Shown piece after piece: positions 1 to 5,851 of a stretch of 5,943 bases of DNA. Every line of letters begins with the position of its first letter. Positions within the stretch are counted from its first letter, which is position 1. Origin of the DNA: Porticoccaceae bacterium (GTDB taxonomy: Bacteria; Pseudomonadota; Gammaproteobacteria; Pseudomonadales; Porticoccaceae); NCBI GenBank assembly GCA_030590275.1, contig JAUUYV010000128.1:1-5943 (forward strand), given 5' to 3'. The position numbers were made by a program, and so were the translations under genes. Under the pieces are notes generated by a model. The model ran no database searches. It was given only the letters and a program-made list of their open reading frames with translations, and was not told the DNA's origin.

Positions 1-861
1 CGCGCCCTTACAGAAGCACGTAAAGGTTTTGCCGATGTGTTAATCGTCGATACCGCTGGCCGATTGCATATTGATGACGAGCTGATGGCGGAAATTCAGG
101 CGCTTAGTGGGGCCTTGAATCCGGTAGAAACGCTATTTGTGATAGATGCCATGATTGGCCAGGATGCGGTCAACACGGCGAAAGCCTTTGACGACGCCAT
201 GCCCTTAACGGGGGTGATCATAACCAAAGTAGACGGCGATGCTCGTGGCGGCGCCGCGCTGTCTGTGCGGCATGTTACGGGCAAACCTGTGAAGTTTCTC
301 GGTGTTGGTGAAAAAACTGATGCGCTGGAACCCTTTCACCCGGATCGTATCGCTTCCCGAATACTGGGTATGGGTGATGTACTAACACTCATTGAGGAAG
401 TTGAGCGCAAGGTTGATACCAAAAGGGCGGAGAAGCTTGCCCGTAAGGTTAGAAAAGGTAAAAAGTTTGATCTCGAAGACCTTCGTGACCAGGTACAACA
501 AATGCAGAACCTGGGTGGTATGGGCGATGTTCTCGATAAATTACCGGGCATGGGAAATATGGCCCAGATGGCGGAGCAGGCTGGGGTAGCCAATCAGTTT
601 AAACGCATGGGCGTAATTATTGACTCCATGACGCCTGCCGAGCGTCGTAACCCCGAATCGCTCAACGGTTCCCGTAAGCGGCGTATTACGCAGGGTTCGG
701 GTACCTCCATCCAGGATTTAAATAGAATGCTTAAACAATACAAGCAGATGTCGAAAATGATGAAAAAGATGAAGGGCAAAAACATGGCGCGCATGATGAG
801 AAGCATGGAAGGCATGATGGGATCTGGAGGCGGAATGCCGCCTGGTGGGTTTCCCCGCTGA
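1..861 (+). CDS. ffh: Signal recognition particle protein Ffh (SRP54), C-terminal part, cut by the window start
   Basis: Ffh is the GTPase subunit of the bacterial signal recognition particle. It binds 4.5S RNA and the signal sequences of nascent membrane proteins, and docks with FtsY at the inner membrane. The reading frame is open from base 1, so the gene starts outside the window; the GTG at 37 is internal (Val before LIVDTAGR). 286 residues are visible, against about 450 in the whole family protein. The end of the NG GTPase domain is present: DTAGR (G3, fragment residues 17-21) and TKVDGDARGG (G4, from residue 75). The methionine-rich M domain follows, with the RNA-binding SRKRR (bases 670-684) and GSG (694-702), and a basic tail rich in MMKKM and MARMM repeats ending in GGFPR. 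All landmarks match E. coli Ffh. It lies 275 bases upstream of rpsP, as in other gammaproteobacteria. The identification is firm; only the N-terminus is missing. Confidence 0.97.
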   Translation, partial: RALTEARKGFADVLIVDTAGRLHIDDELMAEIQALSGALNPVETLFVIDAMIGQDAVNTAKAFDDAMPLTGVIITKVDGDARGGAALSVRHVTGKPVKFLGVGEKTDALEPFHPDRIASRILGMGDVLTLIEEVERKVDTKRAEKLARKVRKGKKFDLEDLRDQVQQMQNLGGMGDVLDKLPGMGNMAQMAEQAGVANQFKRMGVIIDSMTPAERRNPESLNGSRKRRITQGSGTSIQDLNRMLKQYKQMSKMMKKMKGKNMARMMRSMEGMMGSGGGMPPGGFPR

Positions 862-959
862 GCCTTCTCTTTTTCCAGGCTGTAAACTGTTCAGTGCCAG
901 GGAGGCGTGGTTCGAGAGCAGGTATTATTGGTGCTGAAAAATTAGTAGTCTAAAGACGG

Positions 960-988
960 TTTTATTTGCCGCCGTTATCGCGTAAAAT
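960..988 (+). promoter_or_regulatory. Possible promoter for the rpsP-rimM-trmD-rplS operon
   Basis: The 275 bases between ffh and rpsP contain TAAAAT at 983-988, a good match to a sigma-70 -10 box, inside a small CGCG...CGCG inverted repeat (979-982 and 991-994). The -35 position at a 17-base distance reads TTTTAT, which is a poor match, so the site would be weak or activator-dependent. A promoter in this gap fits the known separate transcription of the trmD operon in E. coli, but the boxes alone are weak evidence. I see no tRNA or small RNA gene and no convincing protein gene in 862-1136. Confidence 0.3.
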
Positions 989-1136
989 TGCGCGCCTTTC
1001 TAAGGTACGCTGGTGATGGCTGAGGCGACGAGCTGTAGTTTAGCTGGAACGTTTTAATTAACACAGGGTACGAGAGAGCACAACAATCAGGTTCATTACG
1101 GCCTGGCAAGTAACTGATTAACCAGCAGGTTTCTTT

Positions 1137-1406
1137 ATGGTAACGATTCGTCTGGCCCGAAGTGGGTCAAAAAAGCGGCCTTTTTATCACTTCACTGTGG
1201 CTGACAGCCGCAAGTCTCGCGATGGACGTTTCATCGAGCGCGTCGGGTTTTTTAATCCTGGCTCCCAAGGTCGCGAAGAGCGACTGCGGGTGGATTTGAA
1301 CCGAGTTGATCACTGGGTTGGTCAGGGTGCGCAGCTTTCTAGTCGAGTTTCGAAGCTGGTCCAGGAGGCCAAGGAAGCGCAAGCGGCAGAGCCGAGTGTC
1401 GCATAG
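1137..1406 (+). CDS. rpsP: 30S ribosomal protein S16
   Basis: S16 is a small-subunit ribosomal protein that binds 16S rRNA early in 30S assembly. The product is 89 residues, slightly longer than the 82 of E. coli. The first half is almost identical to the family: [17 protein letters not shown] at the N-terminus, VADSR, then [13 protein letters not shown] and the HWVGQGA motif. The extra length is an Ala/Glu-rich C-terminal tail. The ATG at 1137 is preceded by GCAGG ending at 1129, 7 bases away, a reasonable ribosome binding site. It is the first gene of the rpsP-rimM-trmD-rplS operon, with rimM 93 bases downstream. No irregularities were seen. Confidence 0.97.
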   Translation: MVTIRLARSGSKKRPFYHFTVADSRKSRDGRFIERVGFFNPGSQGREERLRVDLNRVDHWVGQGAQLSSRVSKLVQEAKEAQAAEPSVA

Positions 1407-1499
1407 AACTGTTTAAACCTGCCAGGTTGCCTAGTCTATGAAGGGTGTTCCCATAATAGAAAGGAACTTCCTGGGACAGCATGGCGGGTCGGAGCAGCA

Positions 1500-2201
1500 T
1501 TGCTGGCAAAGATACCGGTGAGCGCAGGGAAAACAGGTTCAAATAAGCCGGAAAACCCTATTTTGGTGGGGAGAGTTACGACAGTTTTCGGCGTCAAGGG
1601 TTGGGTAAAGGTCGATTCCTATACCGACCTGGCGACCAATATTATTGAATATCAGCCCTGGTGGTTGCAACAGGACTCTATATGGCAACGCATTGAATGC
1701 GATGAATATCAGATAGGGGGGGGCGGGAAAAACAGTCCCGGAACACACCGCCCTGGAGAAAACCCTTCTGAAAAAAACCATCTCGGAAAAGATAAGGCCC
1801 GCCACAAAAACTTGAGAGTCCATCTTGCCGGTGTGGACGATAGAGAAGAGGCGAGGGAATATTGCCAGCAAGACATTTATATTACTGGCGAACAGTTGCC
1901 GACCCTGGCAGAAAATGAATTTTATTGGCATCAACTAGTCGGTTTTTCGGTTTATAGCCAGTATTGCCCAACAGATGAAAAACACGCGGAAGCCGGGCAA
2001 GAGGCGGGCCAGCAAGTAAAGCAACGTCTTGGTGTGGTGAAGTCCCTGCTCGAAACCGGGGCCAATGATGTGCTGGTAGTGGTGGGTGATCGCGAAAGCG
2101 GGGACTGGCGGGAGCGTTTGATTCCCTTTATAGATGGCGTAGTTCTTGCCATTAGCCTCGATTCCCAACGTATTGATGTGGACTGGGATCCAGAGTTTTA
2201 G
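1500..2201 (+). CDS. rimM: Ribosome maturation factor RimM, enlarged form
   Basis: RimM helps 30S subunit maturation around the 16S rRNA 3' (head) domain and binds S19. The N-terminal RimM domain begins at NPILVGRV (residues 19-26), with FGVKGW at 30-35, and runs to VDDREEAREY (112-121). The C-terminal PRC-barrel domain begins at EFYWHQLVG (140-148) and contains ETGANDVLVV and ERLIPF, ending in IDVDWDPEF as in E. coli. The protein is 233 residues against 182 in E. coli. The excess is mainly a Gly/Lys/Asn-rich insert at about 72-103 and a Glu/Gln/Ala-rich loop at about 154-175. The insert is encoded from a run of eight G (1716-1723). The start is uncertain. TTG at 1500 has GGAG at 1491-1494, 5 bases upstream, and is chosen here. 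GTG at 1518 would give an N-terminus of E. coli length but lacks a ribosome binding site. There is no in-frame ATG near the start, suggesting low translation. Confidence 0.93.
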   Translation: MLAKIPVSAGKTGSNKPENPILVGRVTTVFGVKGWVKVDSYTDLATNIIEYQPWWLQQDSIWQRIECDEYQIGGGGKNSPGTHRPGENPSEKNHLGKDKARHKNLRVHLAGVDDREEAREYCQQDIYITGEQLPTLAENEFYWHQLVGFSVYSQYCPTDEKHAEAGQEAGQQVKQRLGVVKSLLETGANDVLVVVGDRESGDWRERLIPFIDGVVLAISLDSQRIDVDWDPEF

Positions 2202-2216
2202 CTTATAAATTCAAAA

Positions 2217-2231
2217 CTATTGTCCCAATAG
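2217..2231 (+). other. Short RNA hairpin between rimM and trmD
   Basis: CTATTG (2217-2222) and CAATAG (2226-2231) form a perfect 6-bp stem with a 3-base loop, 15 bases after the rimM stop. It is AT-rich and not followed by a T run, so it is not an intrinsic terminator. It could protect an mRNA end or be chance. The rest of the 109-base gap shows no convincing promoter. Confidence 0.3.
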
Positions 2232-2310
2232 CATATGACTTGGTATTGGATCGATTAGAGCTTAGAAGGACCAGTCGTAACTCGCGCTTTAGAGCCAGGG
2301 GAGAAGGACG

Positions 2311-3036
2311 ATGAAGATAGCCATCGTGACCTTGTTTCCAGAAATGTTAAGTGCTGTGACCGAATATGGTGTTACCGGCCGGGCGGTTAATGAAGGGCTG
2401 GTGAAAGTCACTTGCTTTAATCCGAGGGACTTTACCAGGGATCGACACAGGACTGTGGATGATCGCCCCTATGGTGGGGGTCCGGGTATGGTCATGACGG
2501 CAGAACCATTGCGGGCAGCGCTGAATGCGGCGCGAGACTGGGCAGGCCTGGCTCGCGTTGTGTATCTGTCTCCCCAGGGACAGCGCCTCAAACATGCTAC
2601 GATTATGCAGTTTGTAGGTGCCAGTGCCGAACAGGCTTTGATCCTGATTGCTGGGCGCTACGAGGGGGTTGATGAACGCTTTATCGAGCTTGAGGTCGAT
2701 GAAGAGTGGTCTATTGGTGATTATGTGTTAAGTGGGGGAGAATTACCCGCTATGGTGTTGATGGATGCAGTGATTCGTCAGTTGCCGGGTGTTCTGGGCC
2801 ATGAACAATCAGCACAGCAAGACTCTTTTGCAGATGTTTTGCTGGATTGTCCGCATTACACTCGACCCCCAGAGTTTGGTGGTTTGAAAGTGCCAGAGGT
2901 ATTGGTGTCAGGTGACCACCAGGCGATTCAGCAGTGGCGACATCAACAGGCATTAAAACGCACTGCAGAACGTCGGCCAGATTTATTGGTAGAGCGCGAC
3001 CAGAGTGGTCGAGAGAATAAGGACAGCAACGAATAG
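2311..3036 (+). CDS. trmD: tRNA (guanine37-N1)-methyltransferase
   Basis: TrmD transfers a methyl group from S-adenosylmethionine to N1 of G37 next to the anticodon in a subset of tRNAs (those with G36), preventing +1 frameshifting. The 241-residue protein (255 in E. coli) has all family marks. They are LFPEM near the N-terminus, [25 protein letters not shown] (44-60), YLSPQG (85-90), GRYEGVDER (115-123) and [14 protein letters not shown] (135-148), the last three forming the SPOUT trefoil knot that binds AdoMet. [17 protein letters not shown] (170-186) contains the likely catalytic Asp at 171 (Asp169 in well-studied homologues). The C-terminal tail is shorter than in E. coli and ends in a charged stretch. 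ATG at 2311 follows AGGGGAG (2297-2303) at 7 bases, so the start is clear. The gene lies between rimM and rplS, as expected. Confidence 0.97.
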   Translation: MKIAIVTLFPEMLSAVTEYGVTGRAVNEGLVKVTCFNPRDFTRDRHRTVDDRPYGGGPGMVMTAEPLRAALNAARDWAGLARVVYLSPQGQRLKHATIMQFVGASAEQALILIAGRYEGVDERFIELEVDEEWSIGDYVLSGGELPAMVLMDAVIRQLPGVLGHEQSAQQDSFADVLLDCPHYTRPPEFGGLKVPEVLVSGDHQAIQQWRHQQALKRTAERRPDLLVERDQSGRENKDSNE

Positions 3037-3055
3037 AGTGCTATTTGGCCGTTGT
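3026..3055 (+). other. RNA stem-loop spanning the trmD stop codon
   Basis: GCAACGAATAG (3026-3036) can pair with CTATT (3041-3045) and, after a 4-base bulge (TGGC), with CGTTGT (3050-3055). The loop is AGTG. This gives two 5-6 bp helices with the trmD stop codon (3034-3036) in the 5' arm. No T run follows, so it is not a standard terminator. It may affect mRNA processing or the different yields of TrmD and L19; this is inference. Confidence 0.4.
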
Positions 3056-3073
3056 TGAATAGTTGAGATTATC

Positions 3074-3087
3074 TGGGTTTAGACCCA
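3074..3087 (+). other. Small hairpin just upstream of the rplS ribosome binding site
   Basis: TGGGT (3074-3078) and ACCCA (3083-3087) make a perfect 5-bp stem with a TTAG loop, ending 5 bases before the GGAG (3093-3096) of rplS. It could keep the ribosome binding site exposed or serve as a protein-binding site. The pairing is visible; the role is a guess. Confidence 0.35.
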
Positions 3088-3102
3088 ATACCGGAGAAAG
3101 TG

Positions 3103-3456
3103 ATGAGCAAGAATAAAGTGATCGCAGAAATTGAAGCGGAACAAATGGGTAAAGAAATTCCCGATTTTGCTCCGGGTGATACCGTGATAGTTCAGGTAAA
3201 AGTTAAGGAAGGTAATCGCGAGCGTTTGCAGGCTTTTGAAGGCGTAGTTCTGGGTAAGCGTAACCGCGGGCTCAATTCAGCGTTTACTGTGCGCAAGATA
3301 TCTAGCGGTGTGGGGGTGGAGAGAACTTTTCAGACCTACAGTACGTTGGTCGATAGCATTACCGTAATACGTAGAGGCGATGTGCGTCAGGCCAAACTTT
3401 ATTACCTGCGAGAGCTATCGGGTAAGGCAGCGCGAATTAAGGAAAAGCTTAGCTGA
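3103..3456 (+). CDS. rplS: 50S ribosomal protein L19
   Basis: L19 is a large-subunit ribosomal protein located at the 30S-50S interface. The product is 117 residues (115 in E. coli). It contains the family motifs [16 protein letters not shown] near residue 25, [54 protein letters not shown] and the C-terminal [14 protein letters not shown] at 3103 is chosen because GGAG (3093-3096) lies 6 bases away; the in-frame GTG at 3100 would leave only 3 bases. It is the last gene of the operon and is followed 31 bases later by a strong terminator. Confidence 0.97.
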   Translation: MSKNKVIAEIEAEQMGKEIPDFAPGDTVIVQVKVKEGNRERLQAFEGVVLGKRNRGLNSAFTVRKISSGVGVERTFQTYSTLVDSITVIRRGDVRQAKLYYLRELSGKAARIKEKLS

Positions 3457-3487
3457 TACTGCTTTAAAATTGGTTTTAGCCGTTTAT

Positions 3488-3520
3488 AAAAAAAGACCGC
3501 GAATACGCGGTCTTTTTTTT
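3488..3520. terminator. Bidirectional intrinsic terminator
   Basis: GACCGCG (3495-3501) and CGCGGTC (3506-3512) form a perfect GC-rich 7-bp stem with an AATA loop. Seven A precede it (3488-3494) and eight T follow it (3513-3520). On the + strand it ends the rpsP-rplS transcript. Read from the - strand the same structure also has a U run, so it can end the convergent nitroreductase transcript, whose stop codon is 26 bases away. Confidence 0.95.
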
Positions 3521-3545
3521 GGAGCGGTTTTAGTCGACAAGTAGC

Positions 3546-4244
3546 CTATTCAAAAAAACTCACATCTTCGTCAAGTGGCGCACGAGGCACGATAGTGCGG
3601 TTCGCGGGTACGCTGACATCCTCGTAACCGAACGAAAGCCCCATCAGAATTCCCAGATTATCTGGCAGGTCGAAGTGCTCGCGAACTACATCGGGGTAGC
3701 GGCTAACAGCAGCCTGGGCGCAGGAACCAATTCCATAGGATGTCATGGCTAGCATCAGAGTTTGCGCATACATGCCTACGTCCAGTGCGACCGTTTCACT
3801 AACCATTTTGTCCATGCCAAGAAAGGCTATGTGCGGGGCGTCGAAAAATTCATAATTTCTCATCATCGCTTTCATGCGGCCTGCTTTGTCGTCTCTGGCA
3901 ATGTTCATGTTGCCATAGAGTTGTACAGCAGTATCGATCTGACGTTGACGCATTACGCCTTCAAACTTTTCCACTCGTTTGTAGTCTGTGGTCATGGGAC
4001 TGCCGGAGGCGACGACTGCCTGCAGTTTACGGCTGATTTCCCGGCATGACTCACCAGAGGCAACGACTACTCGCCAGGGTTGCACGTTGCAGTTAGATGG
4101 AGCTTGCTGGGCGAGTGTGAATATCTTTTTTAGCACGTCTTCGGGTACCGGTTCGGGAAGAAAGCCCCTTACGGAACGCCGCAGGGCAACGACCTCTTCA
4201 AAACCGGTGATGGTGGGTGTTGGTGTGGATGCAGATTCGGACAT
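3546..4244 (-). CDS. Nitroreductase-family FMN-dependent oxidoreductase
   Basis: The product is a 232-residue soluble flavoprotein of the nitroreductase superfamily (PF00881 type), whose members use FMN and NAD(P)H to reduce nitro compounds, quinones, enones or other electron-poor substrates. The physiological substrate cannot be read from the sequence. Visible marks are RRSVRGF at 22-28 (FMN phosphate contact region), the APSNCNVQPWR motif at 48-58, a central helical stretch, YGIGSCAQAA at 170-179 and LPDNLGILMGLSFGYED at 193-209, all typical of the family. There is no signal peptide or membrane segment. The start is taken at 4244, with GGAG (4258-4255 on this strand) 10 bases upstream. A longer frame opens at 4310, but its 22 added residues do not look like the family and lack a better ribosome binding site. 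The gene is convergent with rplS and divergent from the MaoC gene. Confidence 0.9.
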   Translation of the reverse strand: MSESASTPTPTITGFEEVVALRRSVRGFLPEPVPEDVLKKIFTLAQQAPSNCNVQPWRVVVASGESCREISRKLQAVVASGSPMTTDYKRVEKFEGVMRQRQIDTAVQLYGNMNIARDDKAGRMKAMMRNYEFFDAPHIAFLGMDKMVSETVALDVGMYAQTLMLAMTSYGIGSCAQAAVSRYPDVVREHFDLPDNLGILMGLSFGYEDVSVPANRTIVPRAPLDEDVSFFE

Positions 4245-4478
4245 ACAGCTGACTCTCCGAGAGTAATGAAAATTGGCGCACACTTTGCCGGTCGGGACCG
4301 TCAAGTGCAAATGTTGTTAACTAACATGCCGGGCATTATTGGTTCCAGCCTTGGAACAGTAGTGGGACCTGGTGCTACAATCCCGCGACTTTTTGCCCCT
4401 GGCTTAAGGTAGACAGCGTTCGATCCGCTTGATACGCGGAATCAGCACACAATTATAGAAGATTAGAGGAGAGAAATG
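4245..4478. promoter_or_regulatory. Divergent control region rich in inverted repeats
   Basis: This 234-base gap separates the nitroreductase gene (- strand) from the MaoC-lyase pair (+ strand), so it should hold two promoters. Visible inverted repeats are ACTCTC-C-GAGAGT (4252-4264, overlapping the nitroreductase ribosome binding site), CGGTC-GG-GACCG (4289-4300), ATGTT-GTTAAC-T-AACAT (4311-4327), TGCC-G-GGCA (4327-4335) and GTTCCA-GCCT-TGGAAC (4342-4357). Some may be operators for a dimeric regulator, but no regulator gene is in the window and I recognise no named binding motif. A good - strand promoter was not found. Confidence 0.5.
4429..4456 (+). promoter_or_regulatory. Possible sigma-70 promoter for the MaoC-lyase operon
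   Basis: TTGATA (4429-4434) matches five of six bases of the -35 consensus. AATTAT (4451-4456), 16 bases later, matches four of six of the -10. Transcription would start at about 4463, giving a very short leader before the AGGAG at 4467-4471. The -35 lies in the loop of an inverted repeat, GATCCGC (4422-4428) and GCGGAATC (4436-4443, with one bulged A). Confidence 0.4.
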
Positions 4479-4934
4479 ATGGCAGGTTATTATTTTGAGG
4501 ACTTTGAAGAAGGCAAGGTGTTCGACCACGAGGTGCGTCGCACCGTGACCGAATACGACAATATGATGTTCAGCTGTCTCACCATGAATACTCAACCCCT
4601 GCATATCGACGCAGAATTTTCGAAAAACAGCATTTACGGTCAGCGGATCGTTAATAGCATGTTTACCCTGGCTTTGGTGGTCGGTGTGCAGGTGACCGAG
4701 CTGACCATGGGTACCACGCTTGGCAACCTGGGGATGACCGATGTAGCCTTTCCACGTCCTACCTTTCACGGCGATACCATTCACGCCCGTACCACCGTGC
4801 TGGATAAGCGCATCAGTAAATCCCGCAACGATTCCGGGATTGTGAACTTCCTGCACGAAGGGTTTAATCAAAATGATGAGCTGGTAGCAACAGTCAAGCG
4901 TACTGCCTTGATGGCCACCCGCCCGGTCGCCTAA
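4479..4934 (+). CDS. MaoC-type (hot-dog fold) enoyl-CoA hydratase/dehydratase
   Basis: A 151-residue single-domain protein of the MaoC dehydratase family. Such enzymes add water to, or remove it from, the 2,3 position of acyl-CoA thioesters in the cytoplasm. Visible marks are YYFEDFEEGKVF at the N-terminus, RRTVTEYDN (20-28), TMNTQPLHID (35-44), GQRIVNSMFT, then TLGNLGMTDVAFPRPTFHGDTI and a C-terminal VATVKRTALM strand. In classical R-specific hydratases the catalytic pair is Asp and His five residues apart. Here the His (42) is kept but the Asp place reads Asn (37), a variant I believe recurs in this subfamily, though I cannot verify it. Two ATG codons stand in tandem. The second (4479) is chosen because AGGAG (4467-4471) is 7 bases away; using 4476 adds one Met. 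The CitE-type lyase gene follows after 44 bases, which suggests the two act in succession on a branched or dicarboxylic acyl-CoA. Confidence 0.87.
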   Translation: MAGYYFEDFEEGKVFDHEVRRTVTEYDNMMFSCLTMNTQPLHIDAEFSKNSIYGQRIVNSMFTLALVVGVQVTELTMGTTLGNLGMTDVAFPRPTFHGDTIHARTTVLDKRISKSRNDSGIVNFLHEGFNQNDELVATVKRTALMATRPVA

Positions 4935-4978
4935 CAGCCTGTTATTGGCTAGAGATAAATAGTAGTTGGAGAGAAATA

Positions 4979-5851
4979 ATGAGATCCATGCTTTTTTTGC
5001 CCGCTGATAGCGAGAAAAAAATTGCCAAAGGTGGGGGTACTAATGCCGATGGTTTAATTCTAGATATAGAGGACTCAGTGGCACTTTCCCGTAAAGAGGA
5101 AGGTCGCCGTTTGGCCCGTGAATATCTGGACGCGAACCCCCTGGGTTCACGCAAGAAGAAATTGTTGGTAAGGATTAATCCTCTTTGTGGTGATATGACA
5201 CTCGACGATTTGGCTGCGGTAGTTGGCGGTGCACCTGACTATGTACTCTTACCTAAATATCGTACCCGGGAAGACGTGATCAAACTCGACCACTATTTGA
5301 GTGCTCTGGAAGTGCGGGATGGCGTACCCCTCGGGCATATTAAAATTTTGGTGATCGGCACTGAAACTGGTCAGGGCGTTTTGAATCTCGGCGGACTAGT
5401 TGGATCAAGCGAGCGCCTGGCCTGCGTGAGCTGGGGTGAGTTTGATCTCTCCGCCGACGTTGGGGCAGAAACTGCAGTATTGCCCGATGGCAACTGGGAC
5501 GATTTGTTTCGCACTGCTCGTGCCTTGTGCCTGGCGGCATCGGCGGCGGCAGATATAGAGCCCTGTAATACCGTGTTTACTGATTTTAAGGACGATAAGG
5601 GCCTCGAAGAGGCTGCGATCAGGGCACGACAGGCAGGTTTTACCAGCATGATGGCGATTCATCCCAACCAGGTCGATATTATCAATCAGGTATTTTCGGT
5701 GAGTGAGGAGCAGCTGGTGTGGTCGCGCCGCGTGGTTGAGGCTTTTGAGGCCAGTCCAGATGTAGGTGTCGTTGGTCTAGATGGCATCATGCTGGACAAG
5801 CCTCACTACACTCAGGCAAAACGAATCATCGAGCGGGCACAGGCTTATTAA
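4979..5851 (+). CDS. CitE-type CoA-ester lyase (HpcH/HpaI aldolase/citrate lyase beta family)
   Basis: A 290-residue TIM-barrel protein of the citrate lyase beta/malyl-CoA lyase family. These Mg-dependent enzymes cleave or form 3-hydroxyacyl-CoA esters such as malyl-, citramalyl-, methylmalyl- or HMG-CoA, yielding acetyl-CoA or propionyl-CoA plus an oxo acid. Visible marks are RSMLFLPADSEKKIAK at the N-terminus, DGLILDIEDSVA (24-35), VRIN with the substrate-binding Arg (65), the LLPK strand end (90-93), ETGQG with metal-ligand Glu 129, WGEFDLSADVG with metal-ligand Asp 156, and AIHPNQ. The C-terminal LDGIMLDKPH (267-276) is the segment that in relatives supplies a catalytic Asp to the neighbouring subunit. 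All key residues appear present. The citrate lyase subunits CitD and CitF are absent nearby, so this is a free-standing lyase rather than part of citrate lyase. GGAG (4968-4971), 7 bases before ATG 4979, supports the start. It is co-directional with the MaoC gene. Exact substrate unknown. Confidence 0.9.
   Translation: MRSMLFLPADSEKKIAKGGGTNADGLILDIEDSVALSRKEEGRRLAREYLDANPLGSRKKKLLVRINPLCGDMTLDDLAAVVGGAPDYVLLPKYRTREDVIKLDHYLSALEVRDGVPLGHIKILVIGTETGQGVLNLGGLVGSSERLACVSWGEFDLSADVGAETAVLPDGNWDDLFRTARALCLAASAAADIEPCNTVFTDFKDDKGLEEAAIRARQAGFTSMMAIHPNQVDIINQVFSVSEEQLVWSRRVVEAFEASPDVGVVGLDGIMLDKPHYTQAKRIIERAQAY

Noticed and set aside
37..861. GTG at 37 as the start of a complete 274-residue protein
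   Set aside because: The frame is open upstream to base 1 and reads Ffh sequence (TEARKGFADV) straight into DTAGR, so 37 is an internal Val codon of a truncated ffh.
861..881. Terminator directly after ffh (AGCCT...AGGCT)
   Set aside because: The stem is only 5 bp with an 11-base loop, and no T run follows. The T-rich stretch is in the loop.
862..1136. A tRNA, small RNA gene or riboswitch in the rpsP leader
   Set aside because: No cloverleaf, no recognisable aptamer and only weak 4-bp stems could be found by eye.
1416..1428. Hairpin AACCT-GCC-AGGTT after rpsP as a terminator or attenuator
   Set aside because: The stem is short, has no T run and lies within an operon. It may be chance, and I could not tie it to any function.
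1539..1934. 131-residue open frame on the - strand
   Set aside because: It lies fully opposite rimM, whose frame is conserved end to end. No ribosome binding site or recognisable domain was seen.
4245..4310. 22-residue N-terminal extension of the nitroreductase
   Set aside because: The extension does not resemble the family, and the Met at 4244 has a GGAG upstream and starts just before the conserved region.
4404..4871. 155-residue open frame on the - strand
   Set aside because: It is a shadow of the MaoC gene on the other strand. Its composition is unusual (many His and Ile), and it would run through the MaoC promoter region.
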